DNA of 64,000 nt from Actinomycetes bacterium (GTDB lineage Bacteria > Actinomycetota > Acidimicrobiia > Acidimicrobiales > Palsa-688), in the NCBI GenBank assembly GCA_021850325.1, contig JAJZMF010000048.1, positions 1-64,000 on the forward strand. The letters run 5' to 3'. The position numbers were made by a program, and so were the translations under genes. This document shows positions 25,872 to 36,076 of this stretch, piece by piece (positions within the stretch are counted from its first letter, which is position 1; each line of letters opens with the position of its first letter). The notes below the pieces were generated by a model, which did not search any database, was not told where the DNA came from, and worked only from the letters and a program-made list of their open reading frames with translations.

Positions 25872-27647
25872 ATGGCCGATCAGACCGGGGGCCAGGCACG
25901 CGACCGGGAGATGGCGGAGCTGCGTGCTCAGAGCAGCTCCTTGGAGGGCCAGGTTGCGGCACTGGAGGAGGAAGTGGCGGTCCTCCGCCGCCGCTTGGCG
26001 GAGGCACCCAGGCGGGTGCGTACCCTGGAGGAGCGGCTGCTGGAGACCAAGGGACAGCTCCAGCAGGCCTTGTCGCAGAACGAGCGGCTCACCTACACCC
26101 TGCGTGAGGCCCGGGAGCACATCGCCTCCCTGCGGGAGGAGGTGGACAAGCTCACCCAGCCCCCCTCCGCCTACGGCACCTTCCTGGCCGTGAACCCCGA
26201 CGGCACGGCCGACGTGTTCTCGGGCGGTCGCAAGATGCGGGTGTCCCTGCACCCCGGCCTGGACCCGGCGGAGCTGCGCCGGGGACAGGAGGTCGTGCTC
26301 AACGAGTCGCTCAACGTGGTCATGGCCCGCTCCAGCGACCTGTCGGGTGAGGTCGTCACGCTGAAGGAACTGCTCGAGGACGGACGGCGGGGCATCGTGG
26401 TGGCCCGGGCCGACGAGGAGCGGGTGGTGGAGCTCGCAGATGACCTGGTGGGCCAGAAGCTGAGGGCCGGTGACTCGCTGCTCATGGACGCCCGGTCCAA
26501 CCTCCTGCTGGAGAAGCTGCCCCGGCCCGAGGTCGAGGACCTGGTCCTGGAGGAGGTCCCCGACATCTCCTACGAGGACGTGGGCGGCCTGGACCCCCAG
26601 ATCGAACAGATCACCGACGCCGTAGAGCTTCCGTTCCTGTACCGGGACCTGTTCGCCGACCACCGCCTGCCCGCTCCCAAGGGGATACTCCTGTACGGGC
26701 CGCCGGGCTGCGGCAAGACCCTCATCGCCAAGGCGGTGGCCAACTCCCTGGCCAAGAAGGTCGCGGCAAGCTCGGGCAACGGCGCAGCGCGCAGTTACTT
26801 CCTCAACATCAAGGGCCCCGAGCTGCTCAACAAGTACGTGGGTGAGACCGAGCGCCAGATCCGCCTCGTCTTCCAGAGGGCCCGCGAAAAGAGCGAGGAG
26901 GGTGTCCCCGTAATCGTCTTCTTCGACGAGATGGACTCACTGTTCCGCACCCGGGGCAGCGGGATCTCCTCCGACGTGGAGTCGACCATCGTGCCCCAGT
27001 TGCTGGCCGAGATCGATGGCGTTGAGGCGTTGAAGAACGTCATAGTGATCGGCGCGTCCAACCGGGAGGACCTGATCGACCCCGCGATCCTGCGCCCCGG
27101 CCGCCTGGACGTCAAGATCAAGATCGAGCGCCCCGACGAGGCGGCGGCGGCGCAGATATTCGCCCGCTACCTGACAGCGGACCTGCCCCTGGACCAGGAC
27201 GAGGTCGCCACCCTGGGCGGTGGGGACCGCGAAAAGGCGGTGCGGCTCATGATCGAGCGCACGGTCGAGGAGATGTACCGCGACGACGAGGCCAACCAGT
27301 TCCTGGAGGTGACCTACCAGAACGGCGACAAGGAGACGATGTTCTACAAGGACTTCGCCTCGGGGGCCATGGTCGAGAACATCGTGCGCCGGGCGAAGAA
27401 GCTGTCGATCAAGCGCCAGATCGCCCAACAGGGCCGCGGTATCCGGACCCAGGACCTGCTGGACTCGATCAAGCAGGAGTACAAGGAGCACGAGGACCTG
27501 CCCAACACGACGAACCCGGACGACTGGGCCAAGATCTCGGGCAAGAAGGGCGAGCGCATCGTCTACATCCGTACGATCACCTCACAGGGCGACCAGACCA
27601 AGGGCGGTCGTTCGATCGAGCGGGTGGCGACGGGCCAGTACCTCTAG
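25872..27647 (+). CDS. arc: Proteasome-associated AAA ATPase ARC/Mpa
   Basis: 591 residues, full length. An N-terminal coiled coil (about 10-95) binds Pup. The OB region follows, then the AAA domain with Walker A GPPGCGKT at 276-283 and Walker B FFDEMD at 350-355. The C-terminus is GQYL, matching the penultimate-Tyr motif that opens the 20S gate. The hexamer unfolds pupylated proteins into the PrcBA core. Strong AGGAGG site 7-12 nt before ATG. The next proteasome genes are separated by one minus-strand gene. Confidence 0.97.
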   Translation: MADQTGGQARDREMAELRAQSSSLEGQVAALEEEVAVLRRRLAEAPRRVRTLEERLLETKGQLQQALSQNERLTYTLREAREHIASLREEVDKLTQPPSAYGTFLAVNPDGTADVFSGGRKMRVSLHPGLDPAELRRGQEVVLNESLNVVMARSSDLSGEVVTLKELLEDGRRGIVVARADEERVVELADDLVGQKLRAGDSLLMDARSNLLLEKLPRPEVEDLVLEEVPDISYEDVGGLDPQIEQITDAVELPFLYRDLFADHRLPAPKGILLYGPPGCGKTLIAKAVANSLAKKVAASSGNGAARSYFLNIKGPELLNKYVGETERQIRLVFQRAREKSEEGVPVIVFFDEMDSLFRTRGSGISSDVESTIVPQLLAEIDGVEALKNVIVIGASNREDLIDPAILRPGRLDVKIKIERPDEAAAAQIFARYLTADLPLDQDEVATLGGGDREKAVRLMIERTVEEMYRDDEANQFLEVTYQNGDKETMFYKDFASGAMVENIVRRAKKLSIKRQIAQQGRGIRTQDLLDSIKQEYKEHEDLPNTTNPDDWAKISGKKGERIVYIRTITSQGDQTKGGRSIERVATGQYL

Positions 27648-27669
27648 CGGTTGGCCGCCGCCCGTCGGC

Positions 27670-28566
27670 TCAGCGGTGGCCGCTGGTGCCCAGGACGGCA
27701 CCGAAGGAGCGCTCGAAGGCGGCCCGGTCGGCCCTGAAGGGCTCGCCGGGCCGTGGCCAGTGGAAGACCAGGTCCGTCACACCGGCGGCCTCGTAGTGAC
27801 CGACCATGTCCTCGAGCTCTCCGGGGGAGGAGAAGGCGGGCGCCAGCCTCAGCCCGGTGAGCACCATCCGGCGTACCGCGCCCGGCTGGCGCCCGGCAGA
27901 GGCGCACTCCTCGTCGAGCTCGGAGCACTCGCGGGCCACTGCGGCGGCGCCCGGCCCAGGCGCCTGGAGGTCCCCGTCGCAGCCGGACCGGCCGTAGGTC
28001 ACCCAGTAGTCGCCGTAGCGGGCGGCCAGGCGCAGGGTGCGACGGCCGGCGGCAGCAATGGCGAAGCCCAGGCGGGGTTGCTGGGTGCAGCCGGGCAGTA
28101 CCCGGCCCTCGTCGACCGTGTACCACTGCCCGGACCAGCTGGCGGCGGGCTCGGTGAGCAGGAGGTCGAGCACCTGGACGAACTCCTCGAAGCGGCTCGC
28201 CCGGTCAGCCGGGGACAGGAGGCCCTGGCCCAGGGCGGTGGCGTCGAAGCCCGTGCCGCCCGCCCCCAGCCCCGCCACCGCTCTGCCTCCCGAGATGTCG
28301 TCGAGGGCCACGAGCTCCTTGGCGAGCGTCAGGGGGTGGCGGAAGTTGGGCGATGCCACGAGCGGCCCGAGCCTGGCCCGCCCGGTGGCGGTCGCGGCGG
28401 CCACGAGGGTGGGAAGGGCTGCGAACCACGGCCCGTCGCGCAGCGTGCGCCAGCTCAGGTGGTCGTAGGTCCACAGGTGCTCGAAGCCCATCTGCTCGGC
28501 CTGCTGCCACAGGCCCCGCCCTTCGGGCCAACGGTGCTCGGGCAGGAGGACGGCTCCGAAGTGCAT
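27670..28566 (-). CDS. LLM-class flavin-dependent oxidoreductase
   Basis: 298 residues of luciferase-like TIM-barrel type. Family landmarks: FGAVLLPEHRWPEG at the start, LWTYDHLSWR, ARLGPLVASPNFRHPLTLAKELVALDDISGGR, and a C-terminal GVTDLVFHWPRPGEPF. Such enzymes use FMN or F420; the cofactor cannot be told here. It lies on the opposite strand between arc and dop, with TAGGGT 5 nt before its ATG, so it is independently transcribed. No obvious link to the proteasome. Confidence 0.88.
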   Translation of the reverse strand: MHFGAVLLPEHRWPEGRGLWQQAEQMGFEHLWTYDHLSWRTLRDGPWFAALPTLVAAATATGRARLGPLVASPNFRHPLTLAKELVALDDISGGRAVAGLGAGGTGFDATALGQGLLSPADRASRFEEFVQVLDLLLTEPAASWSGQWYTVDEGRVLPGCTQQPRLGFAIAAAGRRTLRLAARYGDYWVTYGRSGCDGDLQAPGPGAAAVARECSELDEECASAGRQPGAVRRMVLTGLRLAPAFSSPGELEDMVGHYEAAGVTDLVFHWPRPGEPFRADRAAFERSFGAVLGTSGHR

Positions 28567-28614
28567 GCCCGACCCTACGTCGCCCCGGTCGGCCTCAATG
28601 CCGGCCGGGCGGGG

Positions 28615-28620
28615 TAACGT
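28615..28620 (+). promoter_or_regulatory. -10 box of the dop-pup-prcBA operon
   Basis: TAACGT ends 6 nt before the GTG start of dop, placing transcription start at the start codon. The divergent LLM gene has TAGGGT at 28572-28577 on the minus strand. Confidence 0.5.
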
Positions 28621-28626
28621 CGGCGC

Positions 28627-30120
28627 GTGGCCATTGCGAAGGTGCTGGGAATGGAGACCGAGTACGGGATCATCGTGCGCGGAGCCGGTGAGCCCAACCC
28701 CATCGCTGCCTCGTCTGCCCTGATCAACGCCTATGTGGCCTCGCTGGCGCGGCGCATCGACTGGGACTTCCAGGACGAGTCACCGGCGCGGGACGCCCGG
28801 GGCTTCGTGCGCGATGTGCAACTGGCGCCCGAGGTGGAGACCCACCTGGTCAACGCGGTGCTCACCAACGGTGCCCGCTACTACGTCGACCACGCCCACC
28901 CGGAGTACTCGGGGCCGGAGTGCTCCACGGCGCGAGAGGCTGTGCTCTACGACAAGGCCGGTGAAGCGGTCCTGGCCCGCTCGGTCGCCGCGGCAGCCCG
29001 CCTGCTCGGGCCCGGCCAGCAGATCAGCGTCTACAAGAACAACTCCGACGGCAAGGGCAACTCCTACGGTGCCCACGAGAACTACCTGATGGACCGTGCC
29101 GTGCCCTTCACCCGGGTGGTCCGCCATGCCATCCCCCACTTCGTGACCCGGCAGGTCTACACCGGGGCGGGCAAGGTCGGTACTGAGGCCCCGGGGGCGG
29201 AGGACGTGGAGTTCCAGATCACCCAGCGGGCCGACTTCTTCGAGGAGGAGGTGGGCCTGGAGACCACCCTGAAGAGGCCCATCGTGAACACCCGGGACGA
29301 GCCCCACTGCGATGCCCAGAAGTACCGGCGCCTGCACGTGATACTCGGGGACGCCAACCTCTCCGAGGTGGCGGACCTGCTCAAGGTCGGCACCACGGCA
29401 CTGGTCCTGGCCATGGTCGAGGACAACTGGTTCGCGGCCCAGGGCCGTGACTACACCCTGGCCCGGCCCGTGGCTGCCATGCGCCAGGTCTCCAACGACC
29501 TGAGCCTCCGCCAGCCGTTGGAGATGGCGGACGGGCGGGCCATGACCGCGCTGGAGGTGCAGTGGGAGCACTTCGACCTGGCCCGCAAGTACGCAGATGA
29601 CCTCGGGCTGTCCCCCCTGGGCGGGGAGGAGGCCGGCCGTGAGGTCCTACGCCTGTGGGAGGAGGTGCTGAGCGGGCTGGAGACCGACCCCATGGGCATG
29701 GCCACCAGGCTCGACTGGGTGGCCAAGTACCGGATGGTGAACGGTTACCGTGACCGCCATGGCCTACGCTGGCGGGACCCCAAGTTGTTGGCCATGGACC
29801 TGCAGTACCACGACGTCCGCCCGGAGCGCTCGCTGTACGCGAGGTGCGGCATGGAGCGCCTGCTCGGGGCGGAGGAGGTGGAACGGGCGATGACGGAACC
29901 GCCGACCACCACCCGTGCGTACTTCCGTGGGCGTTGCCTGCAGCGCTGGCCCCAGGCAATCGTGGCGGCCAACTGGGACTCCCTGGTGTTCGACCTGGGT
30001 GGGGACCCGCTGCGCCGGGTACCAATGATGGAGCCGCTCAGAGGTACGGCGGCCCATGTCGATGAGTTACTGGCACGGTGTTCCACTCCAGCGGAACTCT
30101 TGGAGCAGCTGGGCGCTTGA
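28627..30120 (+). CDS. dop: Pup deamidase/depupylase Dop
   Basis: 497 residues of glutamine-synthetase-like fold. The ATP/Mg-binding start KVLGMETEYGI and HPEYSGPECS, YKNNSDGKGNSYGAHENY and RPIVNTRDEPH are typical. The extended loop after residue 40 (QDESPARDARGF) distinguishes Dop from PafA. It cleaves Pup from substrates; the deamidase step is not needed here because Pup already ends in Glu. GTG start, leaderless by position. Pup follows after 15 nt. Confidence 0.96.
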   Translation: MAIAKVLGMETEYGIIVRGAGEPNPIAASSALINAYVASLARRIDWDFQDESPARDARGFVRDVQLAPEVETHLVNAVLTNGARYYVDHAHPEYSGPECSTAREAVLYDKAGEAVLARSVAAAARLLGPGQQISVYKNNSDGKGNSYGAHENYLMDRAVPFTRVVRHAIPHFVTRQVYTGAGKVGTEAPGAEDVEFQITQRADFFEEEVGLETTLKRPIVNTRDEPHCDAQKYRRLHVILGDANLSEVADLLKVGTTALVLAMVEDNWFAAQGRDYTLARPVAAMRQVSNDLSLRQPLEMADGRAMTALEVQWEHFDLARKYADDLGLSPLGGEEAGREVLRLWEEVLSGLETDPMGMATRLDWVAKYRMVNGYRDRHGLRWRDPKLLAMDLQYHDVRPERSLYARCGMERLLGAEEVERAMTEPPTTTRAYFRGRCLQRWPQAIVAANWDSLVFDLGGDPLRRVPMMEPLRGTAAHVDELLARCSTPAELLEQLGA

Positions 30121-30135
30121 GGAGGGACGGAAGAC

Positions 30136-30333
30136 ATGGCTGAGAGAGAGCAGATAAAAAAGCAGGCACCCTCACGTGCCGAGCCGGAGCAGGTCGAGGA
30201 GGTACCCGCCGGTTCCAAACGGGGCGACGAGCTCAAGGCGGAGCTGGACGAGCTCCTGGACGAGATCGACGAGGTCTTGGAGGACAACGCCGAGGAGTTC
30301 GTGAAGTCCTACGTCCAAAAGGGAGGGGAGTAG
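30136..30333 (+). CDS. pup: Prokaryotic ubiquitin-like protein Pup (Glu-ending)
   Basis: 65 residues, acidic and disordered in the first half, with the ARC-binding helix in the second ([16 protein letters not shown]). The C-terminus is GGE, so PafA can ligate it to substrate lysines directly, unlike the GGQ form of Mycobacterium and Streptomyces that must be deamidated. GGAGGGA ribosome site before ATG. Lies between dop and prcB. Confidence 0.97.
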   Translation: MAEREQIKKQAPSRAEPEQVEEVPAGSKRGDELKAELDELLDEIDEVLEDNAEEFVKSYVQKGGE

Positions 30334-30407
30334 TCCGGCCAGGCCGTGTGCGCCCGCACCGGCCCGTCGCGCCCAGGCCGTGCAGCCACTAGGGTCGGTA
30401 GCCACTT

Positions 30408-31289
30408 ATGAGCCTTCCGATTTTCACCCCGGCCGAAGGCCCCGGGCCGTCTTTCCACGAGCTGTTGAAGCGAACGGGCCTGTCGCCCCTCGCGGCCCCG
30501 GCGGTGGGCGGAACGGCTGTCCCCAACGGGCCCCAGGGCATGCCGTTCGACCTGGTGCACGGGACGACGATCTGTGCCGTGCGCTACCGCGAAGGGGTCG
30601 TGATGGCAGGTGACCGCCGGGCCACGGCCGGTTCCGCCATCGCCCACCGGACCATGGAGAAGGTCCACCCCGCGGACAGCCACAGCGGTGTGGCGATCGC
30701 AGGGGCAGCGGGCCCGGCCATGGAGATGGTACGGATATTCCAGCTCCAGTTGGAGCACTACGAGAAGGTCGAGGGACAGGCCCTGAGCCTGGACGGCAAG
30801 GCCAACCAGCTGTCCCAGATGGTGCGGGGCAACCTGGCCATGGCCATGCAGGGTTTCGTCGTGGTGCCGCTGTTCGCCGGCTACGACCTGCGCCGGGGCC
30901 GGGGGCGCATCTACACCTACGACCCGACCGGGGGCCGCTACGAGGAGACCGACTACCACGCCGACGGTTCGGGGGGCAGGGACGCCCGCACCACCATCAA
31001 GCTCGGTTTCCGGGAGGACATGACCCGGGAGGAGGCGGTGGAGCTCTGCGTGAGGGCCTTGTGGCAGGCGGCTGACGAGGACTCGGCGACCGGTGGCCCG
31101 GACGCTGTGCGGGGCATATACCCGACGGTGGCCACCATCACGGCCGAGGGCTTCGCCCGGGTGGCCGAGCCAGAGGTGGCAGGTACGTTCGCCGGCCTGG
31201 TGGAGCTCCTGCGAGCCACCGAGACGCGTCAGCTGCCGGCCGGGGAACAGGGGGCCCACAGTGCTTCGAGAGGAGGTGAGCGCCGGTGA
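30408..31289 (+). CDS. prcB: 20S proteasome beta subunit
   Basis: 293 residues. A propeptide of 52 residues ends HG before Thr53, the expected N-terminal nucleophile (HGTTICAVRY). GVVMAGDRRAT and the catalytic lysine region follow. The rings of beta subunits carry proteolytic activity inside the core. TAGGGT lies 12 nt before ATG, so an additional promoter is possible. The stop overlaps the prcA GTG start. Confidence 0.97.
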   Translation: MSLPIFTPAEGPGPSFHELLKRTGLSPLAAPAVGGTAVPNGPQGMPFDLVHGTTICAVRYREGVVMAGDRRATAGSAIAHRTMEKVHPADSHSGVAIAGAAGPAMEMVRIFQLQLEHYEKVEGQALSLDGKANQLSQMVRGNLAMAMQGFVVVPLFAGYDLRRGRGRIYTYDPTGGRYEETDYHADGSGGRDARTTIKLGFREDMTREEAVELCVRALWQAADEDSATGGPDAVRGIYPTVATITAEGFARVAEPEVAGTFAGLVELLRATETRQLPAGEQGAHSASRGGERR

Positions 31290-32053
31290 CCATGCCCTTC
31301 TACGTGGCGCCCGAGCAGTTCATGAAGGACAAGGCGGACTTCGCCCGTAAGAACATCGCCCGCGGCCGGCCGCTCGTGGCCACCGTGTACCAGAACGGCG
31401 TCCTCATCTGCTCGGAGAACCCCTCCCGCTCGTTGCACAAGGTGAGCGAGATATACGACCGCATCGCTTTCGGCGGCGTGGGCAAGTACAACGAGTTCGA
31501 CCAGCTCCGGGTCTCCGGGGTGCAGCACGCCGACCTCAAGGGCTACCAGTTCAGCCGCGAGGACGTCGACGCCCGGTCGTTGGCCAACCTGTACGCCCGC
31601 TACATGGGCAACATCTTCACCCACGAGATGAAGCCTCTCGAGGTCGAGATCCTGGTCGCTGAGGTGGGCGCCCGGCCGGGAGAGGACCAGATGTTCCACA
31701 TCCTCTACGACGGCACAGTGGTGGACGAGGTGCGCTTCACCGTTCTCGGCGGTGAAGCGGACGCGATCAGCACCCGTATGGCGGAGTCCTTCCGTCCCGA
31801 CTGGCCCCTGGCTGAGGCCCTGGCCGCGTCGGTCCGCGCCCTGGCCGGCCCGGACAGGCGGATCGGCACCCAGGAACTGGAGGTGGCGGTGCTCGACCGG
31901 GCCAACGGGCGCCGTGCCTTCCGTCGCGTGCTCGAGGCCGAGGTGGGCGAGCTGCTGGCCCAGGCCGAGGAGACGCCGACGGCCGGGACCGCTGACCGGG
32001 CCGAGGGGGCCGATGGCGAGGAAGCTGCCCGAGGTGGCGCCGGGGAGGCGTGA
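31286..32053 (+). CDS. prcA: 20S proteasome alpha subunit
   Basis: 255 residues. It starts MTMPFYVAPEQFMKDKADFARKNI in a form typical of bacterial alpha subunits, whose N-termini gate the core. No catalytic Thr, as expected. The Glu/Ala-rich C-terminal tail is variable in the family. GTG start in a GTGA overlap with prcB. The C-terminal 25 residues look disordered. Confidence 0.96.
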   Translation: MTMPFYVAPEQFMKDKADFARKNIARGRPLVATVYQNGVLICSENPSRSLHKVSEIYDRIAFGGVGKYNEFDQLRVSGVQHADLKGYQFSREDVDARSLANLYARYMGNIFTHEMKPLEVEILVAEVGARPGEDQMFHILYDGTVVDEVRFTVLGGEADAISTRMAESFRPDWPLAEALAASVRALAGPDRRIGTQELEVAVLDRANGRRAFRRVLEAEVGELLAQAEETPTAGTADRAEGADGEEAARGGAGEA

Positions 32054-32062
32054 GCCTCCCGG

Positions 32063-32551
32063 TCAGACCACGAAGTGGGCCAGGAGCGGTGCGCCGGCCA
32101 GCAGCAGAGCGGCCGCCGCGGCCAGCGCCCGGCGCCAGCGGAGGGCCCGGCTGTGCGGCCGCAGGTCGACGACCGGCTCGTCGAGCTGAGCGACCGGCCC
32201 CCCGGGGTCTTCCGGGCCATCGCCGTGGGGGGCCCCGGGCACCGGCCGGGCTGGCCGGGGCCGCGCCCCGCCGCTGCCCCCTCTCGCGCTGCCGGCCCGG
32301 GAACGGGAGGGGGCAGCGGCGGTGGTGGTGGCGAAGGCGGCCTCCACTTCGTCGGCCAGCAGGAGCGCCGCGGCCAGTTCGGCCTGGCCCGCTTCCACCA
32401 TGACCCGCACCGCTCCGAAGGGGTAGGGGCCGGCGAGGTTCCCCTGGAGGTGGGTCACGATGCCCTCGGCTCCCAGGCGGGCGGCGAGGACGCGCGCATG
32501 CCAGGCGTCAGGGACGGTCCGGAGGTGGACCATCCGCAAACCTCCAGCCAT
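32063..32551 (-). CDS. DUF2007-like protein with C-terminal membrane anchor
   Basis: 162 residues. The N-terminal ~70 (VHLRTVPDAWHARVLAARLGAEGI...GPYPFGAVRVMVEAGQAELAAALL) match the DUF2007 putative signal-transducing fold, which resembles PII. A Pro/Gly/Arg linker follows, then a single hydrophobic helix at the end (AAAAALLLAGAPLLAHFVV). It lies on the opposite strand between prcA and pafA, converging with prcA. Role unknown. Confidence 0.7.
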   Translation of the reverse strand: MAGGLRMVHLRTVPDAWHARVLAARLGAEGIVTHLQGNLAGPYPFGAVRVMVEAGQAELAAALLLADEVEAAFATTTAAAPSRSRAGSARGGSGGARPRPARPVPGAPHGDGPEDPGGPVAQLDEPVVDLRPHSRALRWRRALAAAAALLLAGAPLLAHFVV

Positions 32552-32654
32552 GCGCCAACCCTAGTCCAGGCAACCTGGCGGTGCTGGTGGCGCGCATGGC
32601 CTCATCGGGCGGGGTAGCCTGCGCAGCAGTGGGTACTGGCAAGAGGTAGGGGCT

Positions 32655-34013
32655 TTGGAACGGCGCATATTCGGCCTGGAGAACGAGTACGGGGTCACTT
32701 GCACCCTGCGCGGCCAGCGCCGCCTGAGCCCTGACGAGGTGGCCCGGTACCTGTTCCGGCGGGTGGTGTCCTGGGGGCGGTCCTCCAACGTGTTCCTGGA
32801 GAACGGGGCCCGCCTCTACCTGGACGTCGGCAGCCACCCCGAGTACGCCACGCCCGAGTGCGACTCCATAAGCGACCTGGTAGTGCACGACAAGGCGGGG
32901 GAGCGGGTGCTCGAGCACCTGGTCGTCTCCGCTGAGGCCAGGTTGCGCGAAGAGGGTATCCGCGGGGTCATCTTCCTGTTCAAGAACAACACGGACTCGG
33001 CGGGCAACTCCTACGGGTGCCATGAGAACTACCTCACCACGCGTCGTGACGACTTCACCCACTACGCCGAGGTGCTCATCCCGTTCCTCATCTCGCGCCA
33101 GATATTCGCCGGCTCGGGGAAGGTCCTGCAGACGGCGCGGGGCGCGCAGTACTGCATCAGCCAGCGGGCGGAGCACATCTGGGAGAGCGTGTCGTCGGCC
33201 ACCACCCGGAGCCGGCCCATCATCAACACGCGGGACGAGCCCCACGCCGACGCCGAACGCTACCGGCGCCTGCATGTGATCGTGGGTGACTCGAACATGA
33301 GCGAGTACGCCACCTTCCTGAAGGTGGGCACCACGAGCATCATGCTGCGGATGCTCGAGGACAGCTCGGTCGTCATGCGCGACATGACCCTGGAGAACCC
33401 GATCCGGGCCATACGGGAGATCAGCCACGACACGACCTGCCGGCGCAAGGTGCGCCTGGCGAACGGGCGGGAGGCGAGCGCCCTCGACATCCAGTCCGAG
33501 TACCTGGAACGGGCACAGCGTTACCAGCAGGCCAAAGGCTTCTCGCCCCTGGAGGACCGGGCACTTCAGATGTGGGAGCACTGCCTCAAAGGGCTCGAGA
33601 ACGACCCCTGGTCGTTGGACCGGGAGTGCGACTGGGTCATCAAGCACAAGCTCATCGAGGCCTACCGGGAACGGGAGGGGATCCCGCTCACCCATCCCAA
33701 GGTGGCCCTGATGGACCTGCAGTACCACGACGTCAACCGCCAGCGGGGCCTCTACTACCGCATGCAGCAGCGGGGCATGGTGGAGCGGATGGTGACCGAC
33801 GAGGAGATCGACCGGGCGATCGACGAGCCGCCCCAGACGACCCGGGCGCGCCTACGGGGTGAGTTCATCCGCAAGGCAAAGGAGCGCCGCCGGGACTTCA
33901 CCGTGGACTGGGTGCACCTCAAGCTGAACGACCAGGCCCAGCGCACGGTGCTGTGCAAGGACCCCTTCAAGGCCCGTGACGAGCGGGTGGAGAAGCTCAT
34001 CGCCTCCCTGTGA
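32655..34013 (+). CDS. pafA: Pup ligase PafA
   Basis: 452 residues of glutamine-synthetase-like fold. [14 protein letters not shown] carries the Mg-binding glutamates; [29 protein letters not shown] and [12 protein letters not shown] mark the active site. It lacks the Dop loop. PafA activates the C-terminal Glu of Pup with ATP and joins it to substrate lysines. TTG start with a purine-rich site upstream (AGAGGTAGGGG). Followed by pafB and pafC. Confidence 0.97.
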   Translation: MERRIFGLENEYGVTCTLRGQRRLSPDEVARYLFRRVVSWGRSSNVFLENGARLYLDVGSHPEYATPECDSISDLVVHDKAGERVLEHLVVSAEARLREEGIRGVIFLFKNNTDSAGNSYGCHENYLTTRRDDFTHYAEVLIPFLISRQIFAGSGKVLQTARGAQYCISQRAEHIWESVSSATTRSRPIINTRDEPHADAERYRRLHVIVGDSNMSEYATFLKVGTTSIMLRMLEDSSVVMRDMTLENPIRAIREISHDTTCRRKVRLANGREASALDIQSEYLERAQRYQQAKGFSPLEDRALQMWEHCLKGLENDPWSLDRECDWVIKHKLIEAYREREGIPLTHPKVALMDLQYHDVNRQRGLYYRMQQRGMVERMVTDEEIDRAIDEPPQTTRARLRGEFIRKAKERRRDFTVDWVHLKLNDQAQRTVLCKDPFKARDERVEKLIASL

Positions 34014-34060
34014 GCCACCCGGCCCCGGCCCCGACGGGCCGGCCCGCGCGAGGTGCTGGT

Positions 34061-34066
34061 TAGCAT
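34061..34066 (+). promoter_or_regulatory. -10 box of pafBC
   Basis: TAGCAT ends 6 nt before the pafB GTG, so pafBC probably has its own leaderless promoter within the pafA-pafB gap. Confidence 0.5.
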
Positions 34067-34072
34067 GGGACC

Positions 34073-35044
34073 GTGGACCGGCTCGAACGCCTGGTGAACC
34101 TGGTCGTGGCGCTGTTGGACACGCGCCGCCCCCTGACCCGCGAAGAGCTGCGCGAACGCGTCGGCGGCTACAGCGACGACGAGGAGGCCTTCCGCCGCAA
34201 CTTCGAGCGGGACAAGGAGCTGTTGCGGGACATGGGCGTGCCCCTGCTCGCCGAGCCCCTGGACCCCCTGGTGCCCGACGGAGCAGTGGGCTACCGCGTG
34301 CCGAAGGACCTTTACCAACTGGAGGACCCGGGCCTGGACGAGGAGGAGCTCATGGCGCTCAGCCTGGCCGGCTCGGCGGTGGCCCTGGAGGGCCCGGGCC
34401 AAGCCGCCGTCACGAGCGCGCTGCGCAAGCTGGCGGGGGCCTCAGCCAACGCAGGTGGGAGCATCGCCCGTCCGGAGGGCCAGGGCGCGGCCCTGGCCGA
34501 CCTGCCCGTGGGGGAGACGGTCGCGGCCCTCTTTGCCGGGGTGGCGGCGCGCCAAGCGGTGTCGTTCACCTACAACGGCGAGCGCCGGGTGGTGGACCCC
34601 TACCGCCTGTCCTACCGTCAGGGCCGCTGGTACCTGGCGGGCTACGACCACGCCCGGGGGGCAGAGCGTTTGTTCCGTGCCGACCGGGCCGGGCCCCCGG
34701 TGGCCACGGAGGGCCCGCCGGGTGCGTTCGAGCTGCCCGACGAGGTTGCGGGTGGTCCTCCGCCTCCCTGGCGCCTGGGTGACGACGAGGAGGTCGTGGC
34801 CCTGGTCAGGGTGGACCCGGGTTACAGCGAATGGGCCGAGCGGGTGGCGGGGCAGGGCGCGGTGGTCGAACGGGGCACCAGTGGCACGTACCTCGAGCTG
34901 CGGGTCACCAACCGGGAGGCCTTCCGGGGGTTCGTGCTGGGCTTCCTGGAGCACGCCGAGGTGGTGGGCCCGCCCGAGCTGCGCGAGGAGATGGTCGAAT
35001 GGCTCCGCACCGTGGCTGCGGGAGCCCCGGAGGTGCTGCGGTGA
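34073..35044 (+). CDS. pafB: WYL-domain transcriptional regulator PafB
   Basis: 323 residues. An N-terminal winged helix (ERLVNLVVALLDTRRPLTREELRERV) precedes a WYL domain with GRWYLAGYDHARGAERLFRADR and a WCX-type C-terminal region. PafB and PafC act together in DNA-damage gene activation in mycobacteria. GTG start; stop overlaps pafC as GTGA, which suits a fixed 1:1 ratio. Confidence 0.94.
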   Translation: MDRLERLVNLVVALLDTRRPLTREELRERVGGYSDDEEAFRRNFERDKELLRDMGVPLLAEPLDPLVPDGAVGYRVPKDLYQLEDPGLDEEELMALSLAGSAVALEGPGQAAVTSALRKLAGASANAGGSIARPEGQGAALADLPVGETVAALFAGVAARQAVSFTYNGERRVVDPYRLSYRQGRWYLAGYDHARGAERLFRADRAGPPVATEGPPGAFELPDEVAGGPPPPWRLGDDEEVVALVRVDPGYSEWAERVAGQGAVVERGTSGTYLELRVTNREAFRGFVLGFLEHAEVVGPPELREEMVEWLRTVAAGAPEVLR

Positions 35045-36003
35045 GCCGGCCCGCTGCGGCGGACCGCCTGGCCCGCCTGCTGGCCGTGGTGCCCTGGGTG
35101 GTGGCACAGCAGGGCCCGACCGTGCGCGAGGTGTGCGAGCGCTTCGGTGTCTCGGAGAGGGACCTTCTGGCCGACCTGCAGCTCCTCTTCATGTGCGGCG
35201 TCTACCCCTTCACCCCCGACTCCCTGATCGAGGTGGACGTGGACGACGGCCGCGTCTGGGTCCGCTTCGCCGACTGGTTCCGCCACCCTCTGAGGCTCAC
35301 CGCAGCCGAGGGGCTGGCGCTCGTCGCCGCTGCCCGCGCCCTGCTCGAGGTGCCGGCCCGAGCCGACGACATCGGGGCCGAGGCAGGCAGGCGTGCCCTG
35401 CGCAGCGCGCTGTCCAAGCTGGAGGGAGTGCTCGGCCCTGCCAGTGGCGGGGCAGTGGACGTAGAGCTCGGTGACGCGCCCCAGGGCATCCTGACCAGCC
35501 TGAACGAGGCGGTGGAGGCCAGGCGCAAGGTCCTTCTCGAGTACTACTCGTTCGGTCGTGATGCCACCAGTGAGCGGGTGGTGCACCCGTGGCGCGTCTT
35601 CTCCTCCGAAGGCCACTGGTACCTGCTCGGCTGGTGCGAGCGGGTGCGGGCGCGGCGGCTCTTCCGGGTCGACCGCGTCCGGTCGGCCGAGGCCCTGGAG
35701 GACGGGTTCGCGCCCCCCGAGGACCCTGGGCCGCTAAGCGTGTACGAAGGTGGCGCCGATGACCAGCTGGTGGTGCTGGACCTGTCTCCCGGCGCTGCCT
35801 GGGTGGCCGACCAGTACCCGAACGAGGGAGTGGAAGCAGCCGGTGACGGCCACCTGCAGGTCCGGCTCCGGGTGAGCTCGACCGCCTGGCTGGAACGCCT
35901 TCTGCTGCGTGCCGGGCCCGAGGTGGCGGTGGTGTCGGGACCGGACGGCGTCGGGGCTGCCGCCGCCCGACGGGTGCTGGCCGTCTACGACCAGGTGCCC
36001 TGA
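35041..36003 (+). CDS. pafC: WYL-domain transcriptional regulator PafC
   Basis: 320 residues. Helix-turn-helix region (TVREVCERFGVSERDLLADLQLL) followed by the WYL segment GHWYLLGWCERVRARRLFRVDR and a C-terminal WCX domain. It forms a heterodimer or fused unit with PafB in other actinobacteria. GTG 35041 makes the overlap with pafB and replaces the longer shadow frame starting in pafB. Followed by lepB. Confidence 0.93.
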   Translation: MSRPAAADRLARLLAVVPWVVAQQGPTVREVCERFGVSERDLLADLQLLFMCGVYPFTPDSLIEVDVDDGRVWVRFADWFRHPLRLTAAEGLALVAAARALLEVPARADDIGAEAGRRALRSALSKLEGVLGPASGGAVDVELGDAPQGILTSLNEAVEARRKVLLEYYSFGRDATSERVVHPWRVFSSEGHWYLLGWCERVRARRLFRVDRVRSAEALEDGFAPPEDPGPLSVYEGGADDQLVVLDLSPGAAWVADQYPNEGVEAAGDGHLQVRLRVSSTAWLERLLLRAGPEVAVVSGPDGVGAAAARRVLAVYDQVP

Positions 36004-36076
36004 CCGGCTGGTCGGTACCCGTCCCCATGGTGCCCTGCAACTGGCGCCGCCGCTGCTGACGGGTACCTTGGGAGAG

